DNA from: Kordiimonadales bacterium
Lineage (GTDB): Bacteria > Pseudomonadota > Alphaproteobacteria > Sphingomonadales > Kordiimonadaceae
Direction: 5' to 3'
DNA: 55,272 bases
Assembly (NCBI GenBank): GCA_002401685.1
Contig: NVTU01000004.1
Location: forward strand, 52,027-107,298
Shown here: positions 1 through 8,571 of the stretch, one piece after another
How the letters are laid out: each line of letters opens with the position of its first letter
Numbering within the stretch: the stretch's first letter is position 1
Made by a program: the position numbers and the translations under genes
Notes under the pieces: model-generated
Database searches by the model: none
Seen by the model: the letters and a program-made list of their open reading frames with translations, nothing else
Told to the model about the DNA's origin: nothing

Positions 1-66
1 AAGCTAATTGTTGGTTGTTTCACGCAAAACCTGTTCTACGATGGTTTTGTCAGGAGGACAGATTTT

Positions 67-825
67 ATGAGCACCCAGTCTGTTTTTACAGCCGCGCACG
101 GTACCAAGATTGCCTATCATCAAAGCAAAGGCAAAGGGCCGGGCGTTGTATTTCTGCCCGGTTTTAAAAGCGATATGGAAGGCGGAAAAGCGCTAGCGCT
201 TGAGGCGTTTTGTAGGCGTGAAGGCCGCGCGTTTGTGCGATTTGATTATCAAGGGCACGGCCTGTCGTCGGGCGCATTTACGGATGGCACTATTGGCCTG
301 TGGGCTCGGGATACACTTGCCGTGCTTGATACACTTACCGTTGGGCCACAAATCATTGTTGGGTCTTCAATGGGCGGATGGATTGGGCTGCTTGCAGCCA
401 AGGCCCGCCCGGGCCGGGTGAAGGGCTTTGTTGGCATCGCCGCTGCGCCTGATTTTACGGTGCGTATGTGGCATGATGATTTTGACGAGGCGACGCGGAA
501 AGAAGTGCGTGAGAACGGCTATATGCAGCGGCCCTGCGACTACGGCGATGACCCTTACACGATCACTCAGGCGCTGATTGAAGACGGCTGGAAAAACCGG
601 GTTTTGGCCTCGCCGATCCCGCTTAATATTCCCGTGCGATTGATTCAAGGGACGGAAGACGCAGATGTGCCGTGGCAAACCGCGCAAAAAATTGCCAAAC
701 AAATCACCGGCGACAATGTCGAAGTGATTTTGGTGCCCGGCGGAGACCACCGCTTGTCCCGGGATGTTGATCTGCAGCGCCTGTGTCGAACGGTGTCTGG
801 TATGGCTGCAGATATGGGGGCGTAA
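67..825 (+). CDS. alpha/beta hydrolase (ABHD10-like)
   Basis: This is a 252-residue cytoplasmic protein with no signal peptide. It has the alpha/beta-hydrolase fold: an oxyanion-hole stretch FLPGF near residue 30, a nucleophile elbow GSSMGG at 99-104 (Ser101), a probable acid Asp198 in GTEDADVP, and His228 in GGDHRL. The layout resembles ABHD10/palmitoyl-thioesterase-like hydrolases, so ester or thioester hydrolysis is likely, but the substrate cannot be read. The ATG is preceded by a strong AGGAGG ribosome binding site. A glycosyltransferase gene begins 4 nt after its stop, so the two are probably co-transcribed. Confidence 0.85.
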   Translation: MSTQSVFTAAHGTKIAYHQSKGKGPGVVFLPGFKSDMEGGKALALEAFCRREGRAFVRFDYQGHGLSSGAFTDGTIGLWARDTLAVLDTLTVGPQIIVGSSMGGWIGLLAAKARPGRVKGFVGIAAAPDFTVRMWHDDFDEATRKEVRENGYMQRPCDYGDDPYTITQALIEDGWKNRVLASPIPLNIPVRLIQGTEDADVPWQTAQKIAKQITGDNVEVILVPGGDHRLSRDVDLQRLCRTVSGMAADMGA

Positions 826-829
826 CGGG

Positions 830-1660
830 GTGAAGGCAAAGGCAGATAATAAAACTATCTGGATCTTGTGGTTGCAGGGACTTGAGAATGCGCCTGATCT
901 GGTGCGCCGCTGTGTTCAAAGCTGGCGGGTGCATAACCCGGGCTGGTCGGTCCAGGTTTTGTGCCAGCAAGATGTAGATGTCTTGTGGGATACCGATATT
1001 GAACGGCGTGTCGCAAAAAAAATGCCGCACTCTGCTTTGGCGAACCTGGTGCGTATGAAGCTTTTATTGGATAAAGGTGGCGTTTGGGCAGATTCGACGT
1101 TGGCCTGCCAAATGCCGTTGGATAAATGGTTGCCCCCACATTTTACAACTGGTTTTCTTGCCTTTCGTAATCCGAAGATGCGTACACCTGCGGCCAATTG
1201 GTTTTTGGCGTGCCGCCCAGGAAATTTCATGATGCAGTGTTGGTATACGGCAAGCCTAAACCTATGGGATCAGCACTCTGTAAAAAATAGAGATCCAATT
1301 GGTCAGTGCGGCAAATTGCTGCGCCGTATTGAACAAGACGGCAAAGTATGGAGACAGCCGGCCTTTTGGCAGGACATAGAGACACTTCCTTATTATTGGC
1401 ACTTTTATCTTTTTGATATTCTGGTGCAAACAAACGAAGATTTCGCGGCCGCCTGGGAGCAGGTCCCAAAAATTGCAGCCAGCGTGCCAATGACAGGTGA
1501 GCTCGATAAAACGCAGAATGATGAAGAATTCTGGGCCGAGTTTAAAAACAGAGTGGTACCTTTTTATAAATTAAACTGGCGGCGGATGGACCCTGCAAAA
1601 TCAAGCCGGGTCAATATGTTGCTGGAGTATTCTTGTAACCCCGGCATGAACTTGGGCTGA
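830..1660 (+). CDS. capsular polysaccharide synthesis-type glycosyltransferase
   Basis: I place the start at GTG 830, just after the hydrolase stop. An upstream start at 764 would add 22 residues overlapping the hydrolase and lacks homology-like character. The 276-residue protein opens with a Rossmann-like IWILWLQG strand. It carries the motif RMKLLLDKGGVWADST near residues 75-90, where the single Asp88 sits at the DXD position used for metal and nucleotide-sugar binding. This pattern is typical of the Caps_synth (PF05704) family, which transfers sugars during surface polysaccharide synthesis. No other polysaccharide genes are nearby, so its acceptor is unknown. Confidence 0.8.
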   Translation: MKAKADNKTIWILWLQGLENAPDLVRRCVQSWRVHNPGWSVQVLCQQDVDVLWDTDIERRVAKKMPHSALANLVRMKLLLDKGGVWADSTLACQMPLDKWLPPHFTTGFLAFRNPKMRTPAANWFLACRPGNFMMQCWYTASLNLWDQHSVKNRDPIGQCGKLLRRIEQDGKVWRQPAFWQDIETLPYYWHFYLFDILVQTNEDFAAAWEQVPKIAASVPMTGELDKTQNDEEFWAEFKNRVVPFYKLNWRRMDPAKSSRVNMLLEYSCNPGMNLG

Positions 1661-1687
1661 CGGCCTGACTAAGAAAGTTAAACTAAA

Positions 1688-2341
1688 ATGGCAGGCAAAT
1701 ATTCCAAACTGAACCGCACCCAAATTTTCGATTTTTTTGAGCGGCTTTCGTCAGATAATCCAGACCCTGAGGGGGAGCTGGATTATGTCAATGATTTCAC
1801 GCTTCTGGTGGCTGTGGTGTTGTCGGCGCAGGCAACGGATGTGGGCGTGAATAAAGCCACCAAAGCCCTGTGGCCCGTCGCTGAGACGCCTGAGAAGATG
1901 CTGGCGCTGGGCGTGGACGGCCTAAAAACCTATATCAAAACCATCGGGCTTTATAATTCGAAGGCCGTGAATGTGATCAAGCTGTGCGAACGGTTGATCG
2001 AAAAGCACGGCAGCCAAGTGCCTGAAACACTTGAGGAACTTCAGGCGCTGGCTGGCGTGGGCAGGAAGACCGCGAATGTTGTGCTAAACATCGCCTTCGG
2101 CCAGCCGACCTGCGCTGTGGATACTCATATATTCCGGGTCTCGAACCGTACCGGCCTCGCGCCCGGCAAGAATGTGGACAAAGTTGAAGACGCCTTGATG
2201 AAAGTGATCCCCGAACCTTTCATGCTGCACGCGCATCACTGGCTGATCCTGTTTGGCCGCTATATCTGCAAAGCCCGCAAGCCCGACTGCGCCAAATGCA
2301 AAGTAATCGACATCTGTAAATTTAAAGAGAAAACGGTTTAA
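1688..2341 (+). CDS. nth: endonuclease III (DNA glycosylase/AP lyase)
   Basis: This base-excision repair enzyme removes oxidised pyrimidines and cleaves the abasic site. The 217-residue length matches the family. The helix-hairpin-helix LAGVGRKTAN lies at 121-130 with catalytic Lys127. The motif AVDTH supplies catalytic Asp145. The C-terminus carries the four cysteines of the [4Fe-4S] cluster in canonical C-X6-C-X2-C-X5-C spacing (Cys194, 201, 204, 210). The gene stands alone and is convergent with the next gene. Confidence 0.97.
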   Translation: MAGKYSKLNRTQIFDFFERLSSDNPDPEGELDYVNDFTLLVAVVLSAQATDVGVNKATKALWPVAETPEKMLALGVDGLKTYIKTIGLYNSKAVNVIKLCERLIEKHGSQVPETLEELQALAGVGRKTANVVLNIAFGQPTCAVDTHIFRVSNRTGLAPGKNVDKVEDALMKVIPEPFMLHAHHWLILFGRYICKARKPDCAKCKVIDICKFKEKTV

Positions 2342-2355
2342 TTTTTGCTAGGGGT

Positions 2356-2961
2356 TTAGTACCCAGCGTGGTTATAGGAACCCAAGTAAATCAAACGCCC
2401 ATTTTCCTTACAGTCACCAAAACTGATGCCCGCATCGTGCCACTGTTGGGGGCGGAAAATCATTAGGCGGTTAAAGCGCATGGGGATGGTCATAATCTCC
2501 TCCCATTTGCTGGCGTCATTGGTTTGAGGAAATAGGAATTTTTCTTCGAAATCTGCCTGCCCGTCGATGCCGAGCGCAGCCATGTTGCCGGGGTCAACGG
2601 CATCGGTTCCGGTTTCTTTGTGCCGGTACAGGTGGGTGCCACCCTGGCAGTGTTCGGGCAAGGTTAAAAACAGGATCATCGTCCAGTGACAATTGTCGAT
2701 ATGAACCCCGTGAATGCCCTTGTCGCCTTCCAGAGCTAGCCTGAATTTTCCGTGTGCGGTGCCTGCCACAGGTACCAAAGGTTCCCCAACCACATCAGCC
2801 ATTTTTTGGTCGAGACCATTTATCAGCTGTTGGTATTTGGAATTCCGGCCCGGGTAAGGCGGCTTTTTGTCATACTCGGGGTATTCCTGCGCCAATCCTG
2901 CTGCGCGCAGGGGCATCGGATTATCGAGAAAATCGTCAATGACAATCAGGGATCGTTTCAA
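2356..2961 (-). CDS. DUF6445-like putative 2OG-Fe(II) oxygenase-type protein
   Basis: This is a 201-residue soluble protein. It contains HID at 87-89, a distal His175 in FRPQQWHDAG, and Arg189 in ENGRLIY. That arrangement looks like the HxD...H iron triad plus the 2-oxoglutarate-binding arginine of the double-stranded beta-helix dioxygenases. I associate the overall sequence with DUF6445, whose members often lie near tryptophan-halogenase-type genes; none is seen here. The start codon appears to be TTG at 2961, preceded by AAGGC, because no ATG occurs nearby. Substrate and activity are unknown. Confidence 0.7.
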   Translation of the reverse strand: MKRSLIVIDDFLDNPMPLRAAGLAQEYPEYDKKPPYPGRNSKYQQLINGLDQKMADVVGEPLVPVAGTAHGKFRLALEGDKGIHGVHIDNCHWTMILFLTLPEHCQGGTHLYRHKETGTDAVDPGNMAALGIDGQADFEEKFLFPQTNDASKWEEIMTIPMRFNRLMIFRPQQWHDAGISFGDCKENGRLIYLGSYNHAGY

Positions 2962-3210
2962 TTTGGCTGCCTTTTTGGTCGCTGTATCTATCAGAAATTC
3001 TTAGCTGATATTTGATACTGCACCTTTACCTGAATTCTAAAGAAAAAAATGCTGCCCAGCGCCAACTTCTGGCTCAACCGCGCCCTGCGGGTAAGGTAAA
3101 GCATAAAGATCGGCCTCAAAAAATGCCTTAAAGGTGCCACATTGGCGATACTATATGCACGCATAAGATTTTTACGTGGTGGATTACGATTTGGGGAAGA
3201 TACATCAAAT

Positions 3211-5409
3211 ATGGCAAACTCATTGATTAATAGCGGTAGCGCAATGCGGTCGTCAGCCCCTGATCCTGGCTCGTTCCCTGAAGACGGCACCGTCGTAATT
3301 ACCGATATCAGCTACGGTACAGTTATTCCAGACGGCGGAAATGGTAACGCATCTGGCGTCAATATAGCGCTCAGCTTTGATCCTGCTATTGTTGGGCTTA
3401 TCGATTCTGTAAGTGTCACGCTGCGCGGCCCAGATGGAGGCACATTTTCTGATAGCGTGGATACCGAAGACGGCCTCAATAATTTGTTCATCGAGCTATC
3501 CGCTAATTCCATCAGCGGCGTGTATGAAATTATAGGCGTAACGGTCTTTTTTAACGATACCGCCGAGATGGCAGGCCTGCCCGCCACCGTTTTCCAGATT
3601 GGGGCTGACGAAATTTCCAGCCTCATCCCATCACGCTTCATTGATCTAGTGAACCCTGATGAGGATAGAACACCGCCGGAGCTTTTGTCTCTTGATCTCC
3701 CGACGCGCTCGATCATCATTGAAAATGACTTGCCAACCATATTAGGTGGTGGTGCATCAGTTGAGATTTCCTTTGGCGCTAATTTTCAGGACGACAATTC
3801 AGGTCTGAACATCATCGAATTTGAATTTGATATTGGGGTTGGGTCCTCCGCCGTGCTTGGTTTTGAAATAGGGCTGTTTGGTGACCTGAGCCCGGGTGAG
3901 CGGATCCTGTCCACGTTTAATACCGTGGCGCCTGCGGGCACCTATATTTTAGAGCTTCTGCGGGTTTCCGATGACCGCGGCAATTCCCTCCTTCTGACGG
4001 CTGATGACTTGGCAGGTCTTGGGTATCAAAATTCAGTCCATGTGGTCACGCTGTCGGATTTGCAGGATGCAACTAGCCCCACGGTGAATAGCTTCAGCCT
4101 TGCTGCGCAGTCGGTCACGATTGACGGCGCTGGCGGCAGCCTTGCTCTGGATCTAAACGCAGTTGATACAGGGTTCGGCGCAACCGGTGTGCAAACCGTA
4201 ACGCTTGTTCTTATCAGTAGTCTTGGCAGCCGGTACCAATTGGAAGCTGACGTTGTTTTTGGCGCGGGCAATGATGCGACGGCGACTTTCCAGTTCCCTG
4301 TAGATTTCCCTGCGGGAATTTTCACGATCGACCGGCTCAGCGTAAATGACGCCGCCTTCAACCGTCAGGACCTTACGCTGCCGGAAACGGCCTTTTTTGT
4401 CATCAATCCTTTTGGCGGCGATATCGCGGCTAACCGGCTTGTGGGTGACGCTGGTGATAATACGCTTGTTGCGCGTGACGGGAACGACACTGTCATCGGT
4501 GGGCAAGGAAACGATAATATTTCGTTAGGTCGTGGGGACGATACATCTTTCGCGGGCCCGGGAGATATAGGAAATGATACCATTGTTGGTGGCAGTGGTA
4601 ATGATCTTATTGGTGCTGGGGGCGGCAATGATTTTATCGTTGGTGGCCAGCTTATTACCACAGATCCTCAGACATCCACTTTTCGTTCGCTAGAGGAAAG
4701 ATTAGACGGTTCTGACACGCTGTTTGGAGGCGCTGGCGACGATACTATTTATGGCGGAAGTCCTCGGTTTGACGTGGACGGTGATGGTGTAGAAACGGTG
4801 CAGGATTTTGGATCTGTCGCACCGGATGTGATCTATGCCGGGCTCGGCAACGATTTTGTGCAAGGGTCATTCGGCGGGGATGAACTGGGCGGTGGTACAG
4901 GCTCAGATACAATAAACGGCGGCGCTGGCAATGATACGCTATACGGCGGCAGGAATGACGACGATGCAGTCGGCGTTAACGACGTAATTTCTGGTGAAAA
5001 CGGGAACGATTTAATTTTCGCGTCAGGCGGAGACGACAGTGTTTCTGGCGGCGCAGATAATGACACGCTGTTCGGCGGGAGCGGCGATGATACGCTAAAC
5101 GGCAATGGTGGCCATGACCAAATTTTTGGCGGCACCGGCGACGACATACTGTCAGGCGGTGGCGGCGCAGATATCTTCTTTTTCCGGCCCGGAAGCGGCG
5201 CAGATACGATACTCGATTTTGATGCTGGAAATGACAGCTTGGTATTGACGCAATATAGCGAACGCTTTTCGTCTGCTGCAGAAATATTGCTAGACGCAAT
5301 TGTTACCAATATTGGCGGCACAACGGGCCTACTGCTCAACTTTGGGCAGGGTGATCAGCTATTCTTGGCGGATGTAACAACAATATCCGGGCTGGATATC
5401 GTTTTTTAA
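3211..5409 (+). CDS. RTX-type secreted calcium-binding protein
   Basis: The preferred start is ATG 3211, preceded by GGGGAAGA, giving 732 residues. Upstream in-frame codons are not protein-like. The N-terminal half contains at least two related beta-rich modules of about 135 residues, beginning with TPPELLSLDLPT (about residue 151) and SPTVNSFSLAAQ (about 288). These are probably Ig-like. From about residue 407 to 660 there are roughly a dozen glycine-aspartate nonapeptides of GGxGxDxLx type, such as GGAGNDTLY and GGSGDDTLN, which form a calcium-bound parallel beta-roll. The last 70 residues resemble a type I secretion signal region. There is no N-terminal signal peptide and no type I secretion gene in the window. 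Function after export (adhesin, S-layer-like or enzyme) is unresolved. Confidence 0.88.
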   Translation: MANSLINSGSAMRSSAPDPGSFPEDGTVVITDISYGTVIPDGGNGNASGVNIALSFDPAIVGLIDSVSVTLRGPDGGTFSDSVDTEDGLNNLFIELSANSISGVYEIIGVTVFFNDTAEMAGLPATVFQIGADEISSLIPSRFIDLVNPDEDRTPPELLSLDLPTRSIIIENDLPTILGGGASVEISFGANFQDDNSGLNIIEFEFDIGVGSSAVLGFEIGLFGDLSPGERILSTFNTVAPAGTYILELLRVSDDRGNSLLLTADDLAGLGYQNSVHVVTLSDLQDATSPTVNSFSLAAQSVTIDGAGGSLALDLNAVDTGFGATGVQTVTLVLISSLGSRYQLEADVVFGAGNDATATFQFPVDFPAGIFTIDRLSVNDAAFNRQDLTLPETAFFVINPFGGDIAANRLVGDAGDNTLVARDGNDTVIGGQGNDNISLGRGDDTSFAGPGDIGNDTIVGGSGNDLIGAGGGNDFIVGGQLITTDPQTSTFRSLEERLDGSDTLFGGAGDDTIYGGSPRFDVDGDGVETVQDFGSVAPDVIYAGLGNDFVQGSFGGDELGGGTGSDTINGGAGNDTLYGGRNDDDAVGVNDVISGENGNDLIFASGGDDSVSGGADNDTLFGGSGDDTLNGNGGHDQIFGGTGDDILSGGGGADIFFFRPGSGADTILDFDAGNDSLVLTQYSERFSSAAEILLDAIVTNIGGTTGLLLNFGQGDQLFLADVTTISGLDIVF

Positions 5410-5420
5410 TGGTCCTGATA

Positions 5421-5440
5421 TTAGGCAGCAGAATGCCTAA
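5421..5440. terminator. hairpin between convergent genes
   Basis: TTAGGCA at 5421-5427 and TGCCTAA at 5434-5440 form a perfect 7-bp inverted repeat with a 6-nt loop. It follows the RTX gene stop and overlaps the stop codon of the convergent acetyltransferase. There is no downstream T-run, so it may be a weak terminator or an mRNA 3'-end stabiliser. Confidence 0.4.
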
Positions 5441-5919
5441 AGTAGCGAGTGTTCCAGTATGATGAGCGTGCCTGACGCTTTGTCGGCCAAGGCGGTTTCT
5501 GCAGTGCTGCGCCCGGTCTCTCTAAAACCGAACGTTTTATAGAGCCGGATGGCGCCTTCATTACCTTCGAAAACATCTAGCCATACGCGTTTGGCGCGCC
5601 CCGCTTCAGTCAAATGCTGCAGCACCATTTTCATAAACAAACGCCCCGTACCACCACCTGGCTTGTTGGTAATAATACGCCGCCATTCTACGGTAGGGTT
5701 ACCATCGGTGGCCGTAGCGTACAACAGCATGGCATAGGCCAGCCGATTACCGGCTGTATCCTCGCCTATCAGATACAGAAAATTTCGGTTTGCCATATTG
5801 GCTTGGTGCTCGTCCGCCTCGGAGGTGTAAACAAACCTATTGGCTGGCCGCGTTTCCAGCTCTTTAATGAAGGCAATATCGGCTTCTGTAGCCTTGCGAA
5901 TGTTCTTTAATATTGTCAT
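5437..5919 (-). CDS. GNAT family N-acetyltransferase
   Basis: This is a 160-residue acetyltransferase of the GCN5-related family. The acetyl-CoA pyrophosphate loop appears as IITNKPGGGTGR at about 82-93. The C-terminal part has the typical GNEGAIRLYKTFGFRETGR arrangement. The ATG follows an AGGAGCC ribosome binding site. It is divergent from the HIT-protein gene. The substrate, whether a protein N-terminus or a small amine, cannot be told from sequence. Confidence 0.88.
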   Translation of the reverse strand: MTILKNIRKATEADIAFIKELETRPANRFVYTSEADEHQANMANRNFLYLIGEDTAGNRLAYAMLLYATATDGNPTVEWRRIITNKPGGGTGRLFMKMVLQHLTEAGRAKRVWLDVFEGNEGAIRLYKTFGFRETGRSTAETALADKASGTLIILEHSLL

Positions 5920-5948
5920 AAACGGCTCCTACTGAAAGGGACCCTAGC

Positions 5949-6356
5949 ATGGAAAAATTTGAGCTGCACCCCCAACTTCGCGCCGACACCGTGGAAGTAT
6001 GTCAGCTACACTTATGCACTGTTCTGCTTGCCAAAGACGCTACTTATCCGTGGGTGGTTTTGGTGCCCATGCGCTTTGGCATTCGGGAAGTCCACGAATT
6101 ATCCGCGGCAGATCAGCTACTGCTGATGCGGGAAACGGCGTTGGTTTCAGCGAAGATGCAATCTTTGTTCTCAGCCGACAAAATGAACATTGCCGCGCTC
6201 GGCAACATGGTGCCGCAGTTCCACATGCATGTGGTCGCCCGCTTTAAGACAGATGCGGCATGGCCAGCGCCAATTTGGGGAGCTGTGCCAGCGAAGGCCT
6301 ACGCTGTTGACGCATGGGCAGCCCGGATAGAACAGCTAACACAGGTTCTGGCTTAG
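5949..6356 (+). CDS. HIT domain protein, QxHxH variant
   Basis: This is a 135-residue histidine-triad fold nucleotide-binding protein. The catalytic motif reads [12 protein letters not shown] at 88-99, so the first histidine of H-x-H-x-H is Gln90, followed by His92 and His94. A Gln at this site is seen in a bacterial HIT subfamily that otherwise has the same NMVPQLHVH context. Nucleotide hydrolase or transferase activity is likely, but the substrate is unknown. It is divergent from the GNAT gene with a 29-nt gap. Confidence 0.85.
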   Translation: MEKFELHPQLRADTVEVCQLHLCTVLLAKDATYPWVVLVPMRFGIREVHELSAADQLLLMRETALVSAKMQSLFSADKMNIAALGNMVPQFHMHVVARFKTDAAWPAPIWGAVPAKAYAVDAWAARIEQLTQVLA

Positions 6357-6378
6357 CTGTGCTGGTGGGAAGCCGCGC

Positions 6379-6768
6379 TTAAGAAGCCGCGCGCGCTTTA
6401 TCATATTCGTATTCAGAAAGCGCAAGTCGAATGGCACGAGCGACTTCAGATCCGAGCTCGCGGTCCTTACGGGCTACTGAAAAAGTAAATTTGCCGCCGA
6501 TAGATCCGCTTAAAGAATTGATTAAATCCAGCTGGTTGAGCCGCAACGTAATTTTGCCGCCCCACATGCTTTTCTTAAATTCAACATCGTCGATTGCATC
6601 CATGGGGATTGCCACATTTTTGATATCAGATTTAACAACGCCCAAAATGGCATCTTTGGTTTGAAACTGGATGTTGAGGTTTTCGCCGTCTAGCCGTAAC
6701 AGGCCTGTGGTTTCGGCAAAACCCTCGTAGCTATCGGCACTCTTGAACGGTAAGGATTGGGTTTGCAT
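6379..6768 (-). CDS. conserved hypothetical protein, PH-like beta domain
   Basis: I do not recognise a named family. The 129-residue product is soluble, with alternating short beta strands (TGLLRLDGENLNIQFQTKD, VAIPMDAIDDVEFKK, KITLRLNQLDLINSL, GKFTFSVARKD) and a C-terminal helix. This order is reminiscent of small PH-like or bPH domains; that is inference from pattern only. The ATG is preceded by AGGGGAAAAAC, a good ribosome binding site, and coding quality is even throughout. Confidence 0.7.
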   Translation of the reverse strand: MQTQSLPFKSADSYEGFAETTGLLRLDGENLNIQFQTKDAILGVVKSDIKNVAIPMDAIDDVEFKKSMWGGKITLRLNQLDLINSLSGSIGGKFTFSVARKDRELGSEVARAIRLALSEYEYDKARAAS

Positions 6769-6915
6769 TGTTTTTCCCCTTCACTGCTGTCGTATTCCCC
6801 GCCTTAATATGGGGACTGGAGGGCGCTGTTTCAATAGTGAAAAAGGCGGCGTTATGCCTGAGGAGAAGAGAGGCCGCCGGGCAGGAAAGTGCTCACGCCC
6901 GGCTGTCTCTGATGT

Positions 6916-8496
6916 CTAGTGCCTGAAGTGGCGCATGCCGGTGAAGACCATGGCAAGCCCTGCTTTGTTGGCAGCATCGATCACTTCCTGATCGCGCATA
7001 GAACCACCCGGCTGTATTACAGCAGTTGCGCCCGCTTCAGCGGCGGCCAGCAAACCGTCAGCAAACGGGAAGAAGGCGTCAGACGCGACAACAGACCCAA
7101 TAGCCAGGCTTTCTGTGTCGCCCGCCATTTCAGCGGCTTCGCCTGCTCGCATCGCGGCGACCCTGCTGCTGTCTCGGCGGTTCATTTGACCGGCGCCAAT
7201 GCCCACTGTCATGCCGTCTCGTACATAAACGATGGCGTTTGATTTAACGTGCTTACCAACCTGAAACGCAAACAACATATCAGCAAGCTCAGCCTCTGAC
7301 GGATTACGGTCGGTGACGACTTTAAGGTCAGCCGCGGTGATGCGCCCGGTGTCGCGGTTTTGCACCAGGAATCCGCCCGAGACAGACTTGACCATTTTCA
7401 CAGATACCGTTGGGTCAGCCATGCCGCCAGTTGTAAGCAGGCGCAGGTTTTTTTTCGCGGCGATAATCGCTTTCGCCTCGTCGGTCACATCTGGCGCGAT
7501 GATAACCTCGGTGAAGACTTTCACAATTTCAGCCGCCGTCTCAGCGTCGAGCGTAGCGTTCAACGCAACGATCCCGCCAAAGGCGGAAACTGGGTCACAC
7601 TTAAGCGCTTTAGCATATGCTTCGCCTAGTGTTGTACCCGTTGCTACGCCGCAAGGATTGGCGTGTTTGATGATGGCAACTGTGGGTGTGGAGGCGTCAA
7701 ATTCGCTAACGAGCTCGAACGCGGCGTCTGTATCGTTGAGATTATTATAGGATAGTTCTTTGCCCTGGTGCTGGGTTGCGGTGGCGATCCCGGCGCGCTC
7801 TTCTGAATTTCGGTAAAAAGCTGCTACCTGATGCGGGTTTTCGCCGTAGCGGCATTCCTGAATTTTCTCGCCGGCAAAGGGCATTCTGTCAGGGAAGGTT
7901 TCGCCGTTTTGCTCAGCGAACCACTGGGCAATGGCGGCATCATAAGAACCGGTACGGCTGTAGGCCTTGGCTGCCAGCGTGCGACGTGTTTCCAAAAGTG
8001 TGCCGCCGTGTTCTGATATTTCAGCAATAATGCCAGCGTAGTCAGCAGGGTCGGTAAGGATGGTTACAAACCCGTGGTTTTTTGCTGCTGACCGCACCAT
8101 GGCAGGGCCACCGATGTCGATGTTTTCAATACAGGTCTCAAAAGCAGCACCAGATTTCACTGTGGCTTCGAACGGGTATAAATTGATGGCGACAAGATCG
8201 ATCGCGCCAATACCGTGCGCTGCCATCGACGCGACGTGATCATTATTATCACGTAGCGCAAGTAACCCGCCGTGAATGGTTGGGTGCAGGGTTTTGACGC
8301 GGCCATCCATCATCTCCGGGAAACCAGTATGGTCGGCAACTTCTTTCACAGGGATGCCGGCATCGCGCAGTACTTTGGCAGATCCGCCAGTTGAAAGAAT
8401 TTCAGCGCCTGTAGCCGCCAGAGCTTGGGCGAGCTCAAGGAGGCCAGATTTATCTGAAACAGATAACAGAGCACGTTTGATCGTAACTTTGTTCAT
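6916..8496 (-). CDS. purH: bifunctional AICAR transformylase/IMP cyclohydrolase
   Basis: PurH carries out the last two steps of de novo IMP synthesis in the cytosol. The 526-residue length is normal for the fusion. The N-terminal MGS-like cyclohydrolase domain includes [15 protein letters not shown]-type sequence and [14 protein letters not shown]. The transformylase domain carries the catalytic KHANPCG motif around residue 275, and the C-terminus reads [10 protein letters not shown] as in other PurH proteins. It is the last gene of a minus-strand series rsmB, rpe, heparinase-like, purH, an arrangement familiar in Alphaproteobacteria. Confidence 0.98.
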   Translation of the reverse strand: MNKVTIKRALLSVSDKSGLLELAQALAATGAEILSTGGSAKVLRDAGIPVKEVADHTGFPEMMDGRVKTLHPTIHGGLLALRDNNDHVASMAAHGIGAIDLVAINLYPFEATVKSGAAFETCIENIDIGGPAMVRSAAKNHGFVTILTDPADYAGIIAEISEHGGTLLETRRTLAAKAYSRTGSYDAAIAQWFAEQNGETFPDRMPFAGEKIQECRYGENPHQVAAFYRNSEERAGIATATQHQGKELSYNNLNDTDAAFELVSEFDASTPTVAIIKHANPCGVATGTTLGEAYAKALKCDPVSAFGGIVALNATLDAETAAEIVKVFTEVIIAPDVTDEAKAIIAAKKNLRLLTTGGMADPTVSVKMVKSVSGGFLVQNRDTGRITAADLKVVTDRNPSEAELADMLFAFQVGKHVKSNAIVYVRDGMTVGIGAGQMNRRDSSRVAAMRAGEAAEMAGDTESLAIGSVVASDAFFPFADGLLAAAEAGATAVIQPGGSMRDQEVIDAANKAGLAMVFTGMRHFRH

Positions 8497-8571
8497 TGGG
8501 CGATTACCTTACTCATTTTGAACAGTTGAACAAAAAAAGGCAGCACCTAACAGCGGCCTTCCTTTGTGATA

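Noticed and set aside
764-829. Longer N-terminus for the glycosyltransferase
   Set aside because: Those 22 codons overlap the hydrolase gene and lack family character; GTG 830 fits better.
4432-5180. Regular DNA repeats suggesting a tandem repeat or CRISPR
   Set aside because: They encode glycine-aspartate RTX nonapeptides in a continuous reading frame, with diverged codons and no spacer pattern.
6877-6904. GCCGGGC/GCCCGGC inverted repeat after purH as terminator
   Set aside because: The 14-nt loop and absence of a T-run make a terminator doubtful.
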